From Actinomadura terrae (GTDB lineage: Bacteria > Actinomycetota > Actinomycetes > Streptosporangiales > Streptosporangiaceae): 64,000 nt of DNA. Position numbers and translations under genes: made by a program. A model generated the notes under the pieces. That model saw nothing but the letters and a program-made list of their open reading frames with translations. It had not been told where the DNA came from and searched no databases. Where the stretch lies: the NCBI RefSeq assembly GCF_022751215.1, contig NZ_JAICDG010000004.1, positions 744,001 to 808,000 of the forward strand. Reading direction: 5' to 3'. This document shows, piece by piece, positions 26,229 through 34,399 of this stretch. The stretch's first letter is position 1; every line of letters starts with the position of its first letter.

Positions 26229-26358
26229 CCCGAGCAGTCGCGGGACGAATCCCATACCGAACAAGCCGGGCGCGCTGGGAGGTCGTGGAGGCAGCGGCGG
26301 CCGCCACGTCCGATCATGTGCTTGCCTCCGGGGACGGCTTCGGGTGTGCTGTGACGAG

Positions 26359-26406
26359 CGGGTCTCCTGCCTACTGGATGCCGATTCCCTTGCAGCAGGA
26401 GACCCG
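26359..26406. terminator. Bidirectional terminator
   Basis: Perfect 12-bp stem CGGGTCTCCTGC (26359-26370) with GCAGGAGACCCG (26395-26406), 24-nt loop, between the convergent TetR and small membrane protein genes. Confidence 0.7.
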
Positions 26407-26421
26407 TCCCTCACGAGCGGC

Positions 26422-26664
26422 CTAGATCAGCTGGGCGAGCCAGTAGAGAACCCAGGCCACCACGGCACCGCCGAGGGCGTAGGCCCCGCCGCGCACGGCG
26501 GCGAACAGGGCCGCCTGGGCCAGCCGCCGCAGCTTGCGCGCGTACCGGTGCCGCCGCCGCCGCCGCGAGTCAGGCCGAGCCCGTCCTGAGGACCGCGCCA
26601 CCGCTGCCCCTTCGGGCCGGGCTGGACGACCGCGCCCGCGACCCTGAGGAGTGTCGCCAGTCAT
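26422..26664 (-). CDS. Small basic single-pass membrane protein
   Basis: An 80-aa protein not recognised as any family. Residues 1-45 are Arg-rich (PDSRRRRRHRYARKLRR). Residues about 48-78 form one hydrophobic helix ending WVLYWLAQLI, so the charge distribution predicts a cytoplasmic N-terminus and a C-terminal membrane anchor. The ATG at 26664 has a strong GGAGGGAG site. It is divergent from the XRE-sigma fusion gene, 145 bases away, so the two may be co-regulated. That is inference. Confidence 0.72.
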   Translation of the reverse strand: MTGDTPQGRGRGRPARPEGAAVARSSGRARPDSRRRRRHRYARKLRRLAQAALFAAVRGGAYALGGAVVAWVLYWLAQLI

Positions 26665-26757
26665 ACCCTGCTCCCTCCGTTCGAGCCGGTGTCCCTTGCA
26701 CCGGCTCGACAGCAGTCCAGCGGATATTCGGCTCTTGCACAGGAAGCAACCACCTTG

Positions 26758-26775
26758 TTGCCACGGCGGCGGCAA
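26758..26775. promoter_or_regulatory. Possible operator upstream of the XRE-sigma gene
   Basis: Inverted repeat TTGCC-N8-GGCAA, 35 bases before the start of the fusion gene. It could be the binding site of the XRE domain. Evidence is symmetry and position only. Confidence 0.35.
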
Positions 26776-26809
26776 AATGACACTTAGGCGACAAGGGGGC
26801 TTTTGAAGC

Positions 26810-29110
26810 ATGACGGGGCGGCAAGATCCGAGCGAAGGTAGTCCAAAAGCGCGTGGCCTTTCTCCCATCAAGCAGACCAAGACCAAGGCGTCGATCGCGT
26901 TCGCCGCCCATCTGCGCGAGCTGCGCGAACGGTGCGGCATGACGTCCAAGCAGGCGGCAGCGGCCCTCGGGGTGGACGAGAGCACGCTGTCCCGCTACAT
27001 GGGTGGTGATCGATTGCCGGAGTGGCAATTCCTCACCAAGTTCCATGATCTGTGCGAGGAGCAGGCCGGAGAGCGGCTACCCGAACGGGTGCGCGAGACC
27101 AGTCGCGACCTGATGTACGCCGCCGCCCGCAGCCGGGGTGGCCTGCAAGGACGCAAGCTGGAGCTGGAAATTGCCGTCGAGGCAATGGAGCGGCAGGAAG
27201 AGCACACCCAGCAGCTGGTCAACGGCCTCCAGGAGGAACTCGACCTCGAGCGCTCGCACCGGAAGAACGTCGAGGAGCAGTTCGACCACCTGCGGGAGCA
27301 GGCCCACCAGGACGCGGACGCCGCCGCCCGGCAACTTCAGGAACTCACCCAGGAACGTGACGAGGCCCTCGACCGCATAGCGGTGCTGGAGGCCGCGCTC
27401 AGCGAGACCACGATGCTGCTGGAGCTGCAACGCGGCGACCGCGAGATGCTCAGCCACCGGGCCCAGGCCACCGAGACCAAGATCCAGGAGATCGACAACC
27501 GGGAGAGCTCGCGGCGGACTCTGCCGCCCGACAAGGACCCCAGCAAGGTCCAGTGCCCGCTGTGCAATGCCTACACCAGCGTCAACATGCGGTGGTGCGT
27601 GCGTTGCCTGGGCGAACTCTCCACCTCGGCCCCGGTCGGCACCCCCTCCCCGCTCGACCCACCAGAGCCCCCTTTCTATGATCCACGTTTGAATGACAGC
27701 TACGGACCGACTCCCCCCGGCTATGGGTTCACACACGGGTACGCGGGGTCGGACGGATACCCCGATCTTTCGTACGGGGATCTTGCGCCTCCATACGGAA
27801 AATACGAGCCCTCGTATGGGGGCCCTGAGCCAACGCCCCCCTACGGGTTCAGCGATCCACTGGGGCTTCCGCTCAGCGATCCGTTCAGCCCGCCAAAATC
27901 CGCCTCCGTCGCAGGAAATTCACCGTTCTCGCTTCCGACCGTGGACGAGTTGCTTCGACGCATCCAAGAAGATCGGCATCGCTTTGAGGCGGCGCAAAAC
28001 CAGGCCGCGCCTCCGGCGCAATCCGGTGAGCAGGACATATCCAGTCCTCCGGAGCCCCCTTCGAGTTCCGACGTCTCCGCTGGGCATGTTCCGGCAGATC
28101 GGCCGCCTGTCATTCGCTCCAGCGTCCACTGGCTGGAAATCGACCGGGAAGTTGATCGTCGGCTGGCCGCATCCATGGCCGCCGGTGGCAGTGGTGCCCT
28201 GATGGAGGTCGTCGATCACTACGCGTATCGCCTATACGATTACAGCCATGCGCTGCTGCGCGACGAGGAGGAGGCGGCGGACGCACTGCACGCCGCCTTG
28301 ATAGCCGCCTACTCCCATATCCGAGTGTTCGGCGGACAGGACCGCTTCCGAAGCTGGCTTTACGCCCTGGTTCGCAATGACTGCTTGCGTCGGTTGCGAG
28401 CGTCAGAGCGCCCCGCCGAACGTCACGAGGCCCAGGAGGTCCAGACCGTCCCCATGAACGCGGAGGAGCGCGCCCACCGCCAGGAGACCCGCCGGCTCGT
28501 TCGTGCCGCCATGTCGGGCCTGCGCGGTCGTGACCGCGAAACCCTGGACCTCATGCTCAGACACGGCCTGGCCGCGTCCGAGATCGGTGGCGTTCTGAGG
28601 CTCTCCGCGTCGCAGGCCACGACCCTGGCCGATCAAGCCTTCCGCGGGCTGGGCGACGCGCTGACCAGCGTGTACCTAGCCTGGCCCTACCGCGACACCA
28701 CCGAGACCACGGCGCTGGAGGAGGCGTGCCCAGCGGTCACGGCATCGCTACTGGGCCAGAAGCAACCGATCAACTCCGCGGTGCAGCACGAACTCCTCCA
28801 GCACATCCCGACGTGTGCGATGTGCACCGGGCGGCGCCCGCAGGTCGACGCCACGTCGCTGTTCCAGACGTTGCCGGTCGCGCTGATGCCCGGCGACCTG
28901 CGTGGACGCATCCTGGCAACGGCCACGGAACCGGCTATGAGCGAGGAACTGGAGGCGTTGGCGCGGCGAGCCGAACCGTTCGACGACCGTGGCTGGCCGG
29001 TGCCGGCGACGGTGCCGGTCGAGCATGTGGCCCAGCCCAAGAAGCGGCTGACCGACAGGCTCAAGTGGCGCGGCTCCACCAACGCGTCCGACTCCGCGTC
29101 CGATGACTGA
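26810..29110 (+). CDS. XRE / coiled-coil / zinc-ribbon / ECF sigma factor fusion
   Basis: A 766-aa protein of unusual make-up. Residues about 28-85 are an XRE helix-turn-helix (GMTSKQAAAALGVDESTLSR). About 115-230 are a long charged coiled coil. Cys249, Cys252, Cys263 and Cys266 form a CxxC-x10-CxxC zinc ribbon. About 272-435 are disordered and rich in Pro, Tyr and Gly. About 455-530 match ECF sigma region 2 (HALLRDEEEAADALHAALIA, FRSWLYALVRNDCLRRLRA) and about 555-615 region 4 (LRGRDRETLDLMLRHGLAAS). After it comes His665-x3-Cys669-x2-Cys672, the pattern of zinc anti-sigma domains. It could direct RNA polymerase from a site chosen by its own XRE domain; this is inference. ATG 26810 has AAGGGGG upstream. 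Confidence 0.82.
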   Translation: MTGRQDPSEGSPKARGLSPIKQTKTKASIAFAAHLRELRERCGMTSKQAAAALGVDESTLSRYMGGDRLPEWQFLTKFHDLCEEQAGERLPERVRETSRDLMYAAARSRGGLQGRKLELEIAVEAMERQEEHTQQLVNGLQEELDLERSHRKNVEEQFDHLREQAHQDADAAARQLQELTQERDEALDRIAVLEAALSETTMLLELQRGDREMLSHRAQATETKIQEIDNRESSRRTLPPDKDPSKVQCPLCNAYTSVNMRWCVRCLGELSTSAPVGTPSPLDPPEPPFYDPRLNDSYGPTPPGYGFTHGYAGSDGYPDLSYGDLAPPYGKYEPSYGGPEPTPPYGFSDPLGLPLSDPFSPPKSASVAGNSPFSLPTVDELLRRIQEDRHRFEAAQNQAAPPAQSGEQDISSPPEPPSSSDVSAGHVPADRPPVIRSSVHWLEIDREVDRRLAASMAAGGSGALMEVVDHYAYRLYDYSHALLRDEEEAADALHAALIAAYSHIRVFGGQDRFRSWLYALVRNDCLRRLRASERPAERHEAQEVQTVPMNAEERAHRQETRRLVRAAMSGLRGRDRETLDLMLRHGLAASEIGGVLRLSASQATTLADQAFRGLGDALTSVYLAWPYRDTTETTALEEACPAVTASLLGQKQPINSAVQHELLQHIPTCAMCTGRRPQVDATSLFQTLPVALMPGDLRGRILATATEPAMSEELEALARRAEPFDDRGWPVPATVPVEHVAQPKKRLTDRLKWRGSTNASDSASDD

Positions 29111-29273
29111 CCAGACGGTCCTGGCCCCTCGCAGGCATCGCCCGACCCTGCCGACCGCCACATCCCCAGCTCAGATCCCGCCAACGGACGCCGAGCCCGG
29201 TAGCCCGCCAGAACGCGGACGCCTGCCAGAAGGGTTCGCTGCGGATCCGCGTCAGCCCAAGGCCACGGTTCGG

Positions 29274-32200
29274 CTATTGGGCCATGTCGACGAAGCGGCT
29301 GTAGTGGCCCTGGAAGGCGACCGTCACGGTCGCGGTGGGGCCGTTGCGGTGTTTGGCGACGATCAGGTCGGCCTCCCCCGCGCGCGGTGACTCCTTCTCG
29401 TAGGCGTCCTCGCGGTGCAGCAGGATCACCATGTCCGCGTCCTGCTCGATCGAGCCCGACTCACGCAGGTCCGACACCATGGGCTTCTTGTCGGTCCGCT
29501 GCTCGGGGCCACGGTTGAGCTGTGACAACGCGATGACCGGGACGCCCAGCTCCTTCGCGAGGAGTTTCAGCGAACGGGAGAACTCCGACACCTCGACCTG
29601 CCGGCTCTCCACCCGCTTGCCCGAGCTCATGAGCTGGAGGTAGTCGATGATGACCAGGCGCAGATCGTGCTGCTGCTTCAACCGGCGGCACTTGGCGCGG
29701 ATCTCCATCATCGACATGTTGGGCGAGTCGTCGATGAACAGCGGCGCCTCGGCGACCTCGCTCATCCGCCGTGCGAGCCGCGTCCAGTCCTCGTCCTGCA
29801 TGGTGCCGGACCGCATCGCGTGCAGCGCCACCCGCGCCTCGGCCGACAGCAGCCGCATCGTGATCTCGTTGCGGCCCATCTCCAGGCTGAAGAACGCCGA
29901 GGTCAGGCCGTGCTTGATGGAGGCCGCACGGGCGAAGTCGAGCGCGAGCGTCGAGTTGTGCGTGGGGACGCACGAGCGGCCCGCGAGGTACATGTGGTCG
30001 TCGTTGTCGACCTGGACGCACCGGACCGGCACGCTCTCCACCGGCCGAATGTCCACGATGTGACGGACGCGGGTGGCCGGCGAGGCAGCCACCCTGCCCC
30101 CCTCCACGCGCCGGAACACCTGCCCGGCGGGCGTGAAGGCGATCTCGTAGCTCACCTCGGCCGGACGTTCGCCGATCGGCCCACCGGTGTGGTGCGCGAT
30201 CGGCCCTGCGGGAGGTTCGACGCCCAGCCTGGCCTCTCCGACGAGGGCCTTGCCGCCGAAACGCCCAGCGGCCACCTTGGCAAGACGTCCGGCACCCGCC
30301 TCAGCGAAACTTCCGGCGGCTGCATCGACAAGGTGTTCAACAACAGGCTCGTTGGAAGGTCCGGCGAGCGGCTTGGCGGGACGTCCAGTGGCCGCCTCGA
30401 CGGGACGTCCAGCGACCGCATCGGCAAAACTTTCGGCGCCCGGGTCGGCGAAACGTCCGGCAGCTACCTCCGCAAGCCGTCCAGCAGCCAACTCGGCGGG
30501 ACGTCCGGCGGCTGCGTCGGCGAGGCGTTCGGCGACCGGCTCGGCGAAGGTTCCCGTTGCCGGGACGGCCGGGGCGGTGGGGGTCAGGGTCGCGCGATGT
30601 CCGAGGGTGAGGACGAGTTCGTGGGCTGCTTCGGCTAGGTGCCTACCGACTACGGGCAGTCGGACCTGTCCGGTGTGCGAGATGTGACCGGCGGTGTCGA
30701 GCATGCCCGCGAACAGCGCCCGCCGTTGAGGCTCTGAGGCCCGAAGGTAGGCGTCGGGGATGTGCTTGTCGCGTCCCAGGCCCAGCTTTGCGAGCTTGGC
30801 GGCGAGGCCCGGGAGGGCGTACCGGCCCGGGGTACCGGTCGGTTTTACGTGCTGCCCTGCCGCCGCGATCTCCTCCAGCACCTCGGCGTTCGCACAGGTG
30901 AAGCTTTCGCCCTCGCCACTCCCGGCGAGCCAGGCGCCGAGGACGTACGGAGCTACTGGCAGGTCGGCGTCGGGCAGGTCGAACGGCGCGGCGACCTCCA
31001 CCGCATGGCGTGGACCGCCGTCGGCGCAGCGCAGCGTCGCCGCCAGCTCCTCCGTCGTCCTGATCGTGCTCGTGCGGGTGACCCCGAAGAAGGACGCGTA
31101 GGGCATCGCCGGGTCGTGCGAAGGGCTCTTGCGCGGCGCGTCCAGGCCGAGCGGCGTCCGCGTCCCGCTACCGGACGAGTCGACCACCAAGCCGAAGTCC
31201 AGCCCGCCCGATCCCCCGCAAGAGGACGAGGCGGCGGTCGCGGCATGGCACTTGAGCAGCCGATCGTGTGTGTCGACGCCCGTCCTACCCGGCCCGGTAC
31301 CGGCGACGACGGAAGGAATTCGCGACCAGGCTTCCAGGAACCTCAGCCGCGCGCTTCCCGCGCGGGCCCGCGTTGGGCGCAGCCGGTCTTGGGTCCTCAT
31401 TCGCCGTGACGGGGCGGGCTCCACGGGAGCGGTCGTTGTGCGCCACTGGTGGTGGGCGTCAGCGATGATCACCTCACCGTCGGAGAACTCCACCTCGTAG
31501 CAGGGGCGGTCATGCATCACCTCGGTCGCGGCGACGACGCGCGTCGGGCGGCCGTCGGCGCCGAGCAGGTGGTCGCCGACGGCGACCTCGCCCATCGTCG
31601 TCCAGCCGGTCGGGGTCGGCAGGGGGGTGGGCAGGGCGAGGGCCTTGCCCATCGCGGGACGGGCGGCGACGACCACCATCTGGCCCGGGTGGAGGCCGTT
31701 GGTGAGGGCGTCGAGGTCAGCGAAGCCGGTGGGGCAGCCGACCATCTGGCCGCCGCGGCTGCCGATCGCCTCGATCTCGTCCAGGGCGCCGGGCATGATC
31801 TCGCTCAGCGGGACGTAGTCCTCGCCGGAGCGCTTCTCGGCGATCGCGAAGACCTCGGCCTGGGCTCGGTCGAGGACCTCGTCGGCGTCGGCCCCGTCGG
31901 CCGCGTAGCCCATCTGGACGATGCGGGTACCGGTCTCGACGAGCTTGCGCAGCACCGACCGCTCGTGGACGATCTTCGCGTAGTACCCGGCGTTGGCGGC
32001 CGTGGGCACCAGGGAGATCAGGGTGTGCAGGTAGGGGGCGCCGCCGATGCGTCCGATATCGCCGTTCTTGGTCAGCTCACCGGCGACGGTGACGGCGTCG
32101 GCGGGATCGCCGCGGCCGTACAGGTCGAGGATGGTGTCGTAGACGATCTGGTGCGCGGGACGGTAGAAGTCGCCGCTGCGCAGGACCTCGACGACCTCGG

Positions 32201-32315
32201 CGATGGCGTCCTGCGAGAGCAGCATGCCCCCGAGCACGCCCTGTTCGGCCGTGATGTCGTTCGGGGGCGTGCGTTCGAACTCGTGCTCGTGCGGTCCGAG
32301 CTCGGACACGCTCAC
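29274..32315 (-). CDS. dnaB: Replicative DNA helicase DnaB with intein
   Basis: A 1013-aa precursor. Residues 1-224 are DnaB N-terminal domain and the first part of the RecA-like core, ending at Walker A (ARPAMGK). Residues 225-787 are an intein and 788-1013 the rest of the core (STLALDFARA, VIIDYLQLMSS for Walker B, SGSIEQDADMVILLHREDAY). Removing the intein gives a normal 450-aa DnaB. DnaB forms the hexameric ring that unwinds DNA at the fork. GTG start at 32315. The gene sits in the usual actinobacterial block with rplI-rpsR-ssb-rpsF and has DnaA boxes upstream. Confidence 0.95.
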   Translation of the reverse strand: MSVSELGPHEHEFERTPPNDITAEQGVLGGMLLSQDAIAEVVEVLRSGDFYRPAHQIVYDTILDLYGRGDPADAVTVAGELTKNGDIGRIGGAPYLHTLISLVPTAANAGYYAKIVHERSVLRKLVETGTRIVQMGYAADGADADEVLDRAQAEVFAIAEKRSGEDYVPLSEIMPGALDEIEAIGSRGGQMVGCPTGFADLDALTNGLHPGQMVVVAARPAMGKALALPTPLPTPTGWTTMGEVAVGDHLLGADGRPTRVVAATEVMHDRPCYEVEFSDGEVIIADAHHQWRTTTAPVEPAPSRRMRTQDRLRPTRARAGSARLRFLEAWSRIPSVVAGTGPGRTGVDTHDRLLKCHAATAASSSCGGSGGLDFGLVVDSSGSGTRTPLGLDAPRKSPSHDPAMPYASFFGVTRTSTIRTTEELAATLRCADGGPRHAVEVAAPFDLPDADLPVAPYVLGAWLAGSGEGESFTCANAEVLEEIAAAGQHVKPTGTPGRYALPGLAAKLAKLGLGRDKHIPDAYLRASEPQRRALFAGMLDTAGHISHTGQVRLPVVGRHLAEAAHELVLTLGHRATLTPTAPAVPATGTFAEPVAERLADAAAGRPAELAAGRLAEVAAGRFADPGAESFADAVAGRPVEAATGRPAKPLAGPSNEPVVEHLVDAAAGSFAEAGAGRLAKVAAGRFGGKALVGEARLGVEPPAGPIAHHTGGPIGERPAEVSYEIAFTPAGQVFRRVEGGRVAASPATRVRHIVDIRPVESVPVRCVQVDNDDHMYLAGRSCVPTHNSTLALDFARAASIKHGLTSAFFSLEMGRNEITMRLLSAEARVALHAMRSGTMQDEDWTRLARRMSEVAEAPLFIDDSPNMSMMEIRAKCRRLKQQHDLRLVIIDYLQLMSSGKRVESRQVEVSEFSRSLKLLAKELGVPVIALSQLNRGPEQRTDKKPMVSDLRESGSIEQDADMVILLHREDAYEKESPRAGEADLIVAKHRNGPTATVTVAFQGHYSRFVDMAQ
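29955..31643 (-). other. Class 3-type DnaB intein, 563 aa
   Basis: The insert begins with Ala, not Cys/Ser, directly after Walker A Lys224 and ends THN before extein Ser788. The class 3 signature Trp-Cys-Thr is visible: Trp67 in block B (ADAHHQW), Cys542 in block F (VRCVQVDNDDH) and Thr561 in block G (VPTHN), in intein numbering. In class 3 inteins the block F Cys starts splicing. LAGLIDADG-like motifs remain at precursor residues 457-467 (YVLGAWLAGSG) and 534-543 (LFAGMLDTAG), but the catalytic Asp appears lost from both, so the homing endonuclease is probably dead. It carries a 96-residue octapeptide repeat. Confidence 0.88.
30255..30542 (-). repeat. Twelve exact-length 24-nt repeats inside the intein
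   Basis: Twelve contiguous units of exactly 24 nt (plus-strand consensus close to GGCGAGACGTCCGGCGGC followed by CGCCTC) encode twelve octapeptides of the form (D/E)AAAGRxA at precursor residues 592-687. Unit length keeps the intein frame open. They lie between the degenerate endonuclease region and block F. Confidence 0.9.
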
Positions 32316-32439
32316 GGTCGCACCCCCTTCCTCTCGGCCACCCGGCGTCCCCGTTCGCCCCAGCGCCGGCCGTCCATCCCACGTTTACCTGAGGCGTCCG
32401 ACATTCTCGCCAGCCCGCGCCGTCCCGAGCAAAGCGACC

Positions 32440-32504
32440 TGTGGACAACCCTGTGGAGCCCCTGTGCAGACACGCCGGTCCGGTTGTGCACGACCTGTGG
32501 ACAA
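32440..32504. promoter_or_regulatory. DnaA-box cluster upstream of dnaB
   Basis: Two perfect TTGTCCACA boxes, read here as TGTGGACAA, at 32440-32448 and 32496-32504, with related CTGTGGAGC, CTGTGCAGA and TTGTGCACG words between them. An AT-richer stretch follows at 32575-32640. The 341-base gap 32316-32656 otherwise holds only the MATE promoter (TAGTGT at 32642-32647). Confidence 0.65.
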
Positions 32505-32656
32505 CTCTGGGGAAAACGCGTGGACGAGCCGCGCCGACCCCTTGTGAGCTGCGAAGACTTCATCCACCGGCTGTGCGGGAAAGAAAGTCGGCCACTTCTC
32601 TCGATGTAATGGGTGAAATTTCTTAGAAAGTTACAGGCTGGTAGTGTGTGGGCGAC

Positions 32657-33985
32657 ATGATCGGCTCCCCCCTGCGGCGCGCTACCGCCCACGACCGCGA
32701 GATCCTGCGGCTGGCCGTCCCGGCGTTCGGGGCACTGGTCGCCGAGCCGCTGTTCCTCCTGTCGGACTCCGCGATCGTCGGACGCCTCGGCACCGCGCAA
32801 CTCGGCGGTCTCGGCGTGGCCGGGCAGGCGCTGAGCACGCTGGTCTACCTGTGCGTCTTCCTCGCCTACGGGACGACGGCGGGGGTGGCGCGGCAGGTCG
32901 GCGCCGGGGACCTGCGGGCGGCGGTCAAGCAGGGCGTCGACGGGATGTGGCTGGCGCTCGTGATCGGCGCCGCGCTGGTTCTCGCCGGGTGGCCGCTGGC
33001 GTCGTGGATCGTGGACGCGTTCGGGGCATCCGCGTCCGTGGCGCCATACGCCGAGACCTATCTGCGGGTGAGCCTGTTCGGCATCCCGTCCATGCTGATC
33101 GTGCTTGCCGGGACGGGAGTGCTCCGTGGCCTCCAGGACACCCGGACGCCCCTGTACGTCTCGATCGGCGGCTTCTCGCTCAACCTGCTGCTCAACGTCG
33201 TCTTCGTCCTCGTCCTGGACTGGGGCATCGCCGGTTCGGCCTGGGGCACCGTCATCGCCCAGACCGCGAGCGCCGCCGTGTACGTGGCGGTGGTGACGCG
33301 CGCGGCACGCGAGCACGGGACGTCTGTGCGCCCCGACCTGGCCGGGTTGCGGACGTCCGTCACCGCCGGTTTCGGGCTGCTCATCCGGACGGCGGCGCTG
33401 CGGGTCGTCCTCATCGTCGGGACGTCGATCGCCGCGCGCATGGGGGACGCCGAGATCGCCGCCTACCAGGTCGGATTCCAGGTGTGGACGCTGTTCGCGT
33501 TCGCCCTGGACTCCATCGCGATCGCGGGCCAGGCGATCACCGGACGCTACCTCGGCGCCGCCGACGTCCCCGGCACCCGCGCGGTGACCCGGCGGATGGT
33601 CGGCTGGGGCGTGGCCTGCGGCGTCGTGCTCGGACTGGGGATTCTCGCGGTCCGCCCGTGGCTGCCCGGCCTGTTCACCTCGGACGACGACGTCCGGCAC
33701 CTGCTGCTCGTCTCGCTGATCGTCGTCGCGCTCCTGCAACCGATTGCGGGCGTGGTGTTCGTCCTGGACGGAATTCTGATCGGCGCGGGCGACGGCGGCT
33801 ATCTCGCGGCGACCACGCTCGTCGCGACGGTCGTCTTCCTCCCCGCGGCCCTGCTCCTCTACTGGGCGGACGCGGGGCTCGTCGGCCTCTGGCTCGCGAT
33901 CGGCCTGTGGATGGCGGCCCGGCTGCTCACCCTCGGCCTCCGCGCCCGCGGCGACCGCTGGCTGATCACCGGCGCCGTCCGCTGA
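32657..33985 (+). CDS. MATE-family efflux protein (DinF-like)
   Basis: A 12-helix MATE exporter of about 442 aa: LAVPAFGALVAEPLFLLSDS in helix 1, VGRLGTAQLGGLGVAGQALS, and the repeat in the second half (FALDSIAIAGQAITGRYLGA). It resembles the DinF branch. ATG 32657 sits 10 bases after a TAGTGT -10 element, which suggests a leaderless transcript; a GTG three codons upstream is the alternative. Neighbour of dnaB, transcribed away from it. Confidence 0.92.
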   Translation: MIGSPLRRATAHDREILRLAVPAFGALVAEPLFLLSDSAIVGRLGTAQLGGLGVAGQALSTLVYLCVFLAYGTTAGVARQVGAGDLRAAVKQGVDGMWLALVIGAALVLAGWPLASWIVDAFGASASVAPYAETYLRVSLFGIPSMLIVLAGTGVLRGLQDTRTPLYVSIGGFSLNLLLNVVFVLVLDWGIAGSAWGTVIAQTASAAVYVAVVTRAAREHGTSVRPDLAGLRTSVTAGFGLLIRTAALRVVLIVGTSIAARMGDAEIAAYQVGFQVWTLFAFALDSIAIAGQAITGRYLGAADVPGTRAVTRRMVGWGVACGVVLGLGILAVRPWLPGLFTSDDDVRHLLLVSLIVVALLQPIAGVVFVLDGILIGAGDGGYLAATTLVATVVFLPAALLLYWADAGLVGLWLAIGLWMAARLLTLGLRARGDRWLITGAVR

Positions 33986-34017
33986 GTCGCTGCCGTATTC
34001 CGCGAAGTCACGCCTGC

Positions 34018-34240
34018 GCTCATGAAGCCCCGGGCCCACGACCCTGGCGCGGCGGCTGTGCTCATGACGCCCCGCCCTGCGACCCTCGCGGAGCACATGC
34101 TCAAGAGGCCCATCGCGCCCCCCCCCGCGCGGAGGATGTGCTCAAGAAGCCCCGCCCTGCGGTTCTCGCGCGGAGGATGCGCTCGTGAGGCCCCAGCCCC
34201 CGACAGCTCGTCCGGCGGCTGTGTTTGTCCAAGTCCCGCC
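34018..34240. repeat. Degenerate ~41-bp tandem repeat
   Basis: Related words GCTCATGAAGCCCC, GCTCATGACGCCCC, GCTCAAGAGGCCC, GCTCAAGAAGCCCC and GCTCGTGAGGCCCC begin at 34018, 34060, 34099, 34140 and 34181, with spacings of 42, 39, 41 and 41, and a weaker sixth copy near 34221. They fill much of the 414-base gap between MATE and GNAT genes; the rest of that gap shows nothing recognisable. Confidence 0.8.
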
Positions 34241-34399
34241 TGGTCCACGACCGCTCGCTTGGCGGCTCGCGGCCCTGACCGCTCCTCTGGCGGGCGCGGC
34301 ATCGCTTCGCGATCATTCCCGGTGGGCCTTGCCTCCGGGTCGCTCTACCGCTCGGCTACGCGTCCGCGCGATGGTTGAGGGCGCTGCGGAGGGCGCGTC

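Noticed and set aside
29103..29390. 95-codon plus-strand frame overlapping the XRE-sigma stop
   Set aside because: ATGA-type overlap looks tempting, but there is no ribosome binding site, the sequence is low complexity and it runs into antisense dnaB.
32440..32640. Chromosomal origin of replication
   Set aside because: Only two perfect DnaA boxes and no dnaA/dnaN pair beside them; more likely a regulatory or titration site near dnaB.
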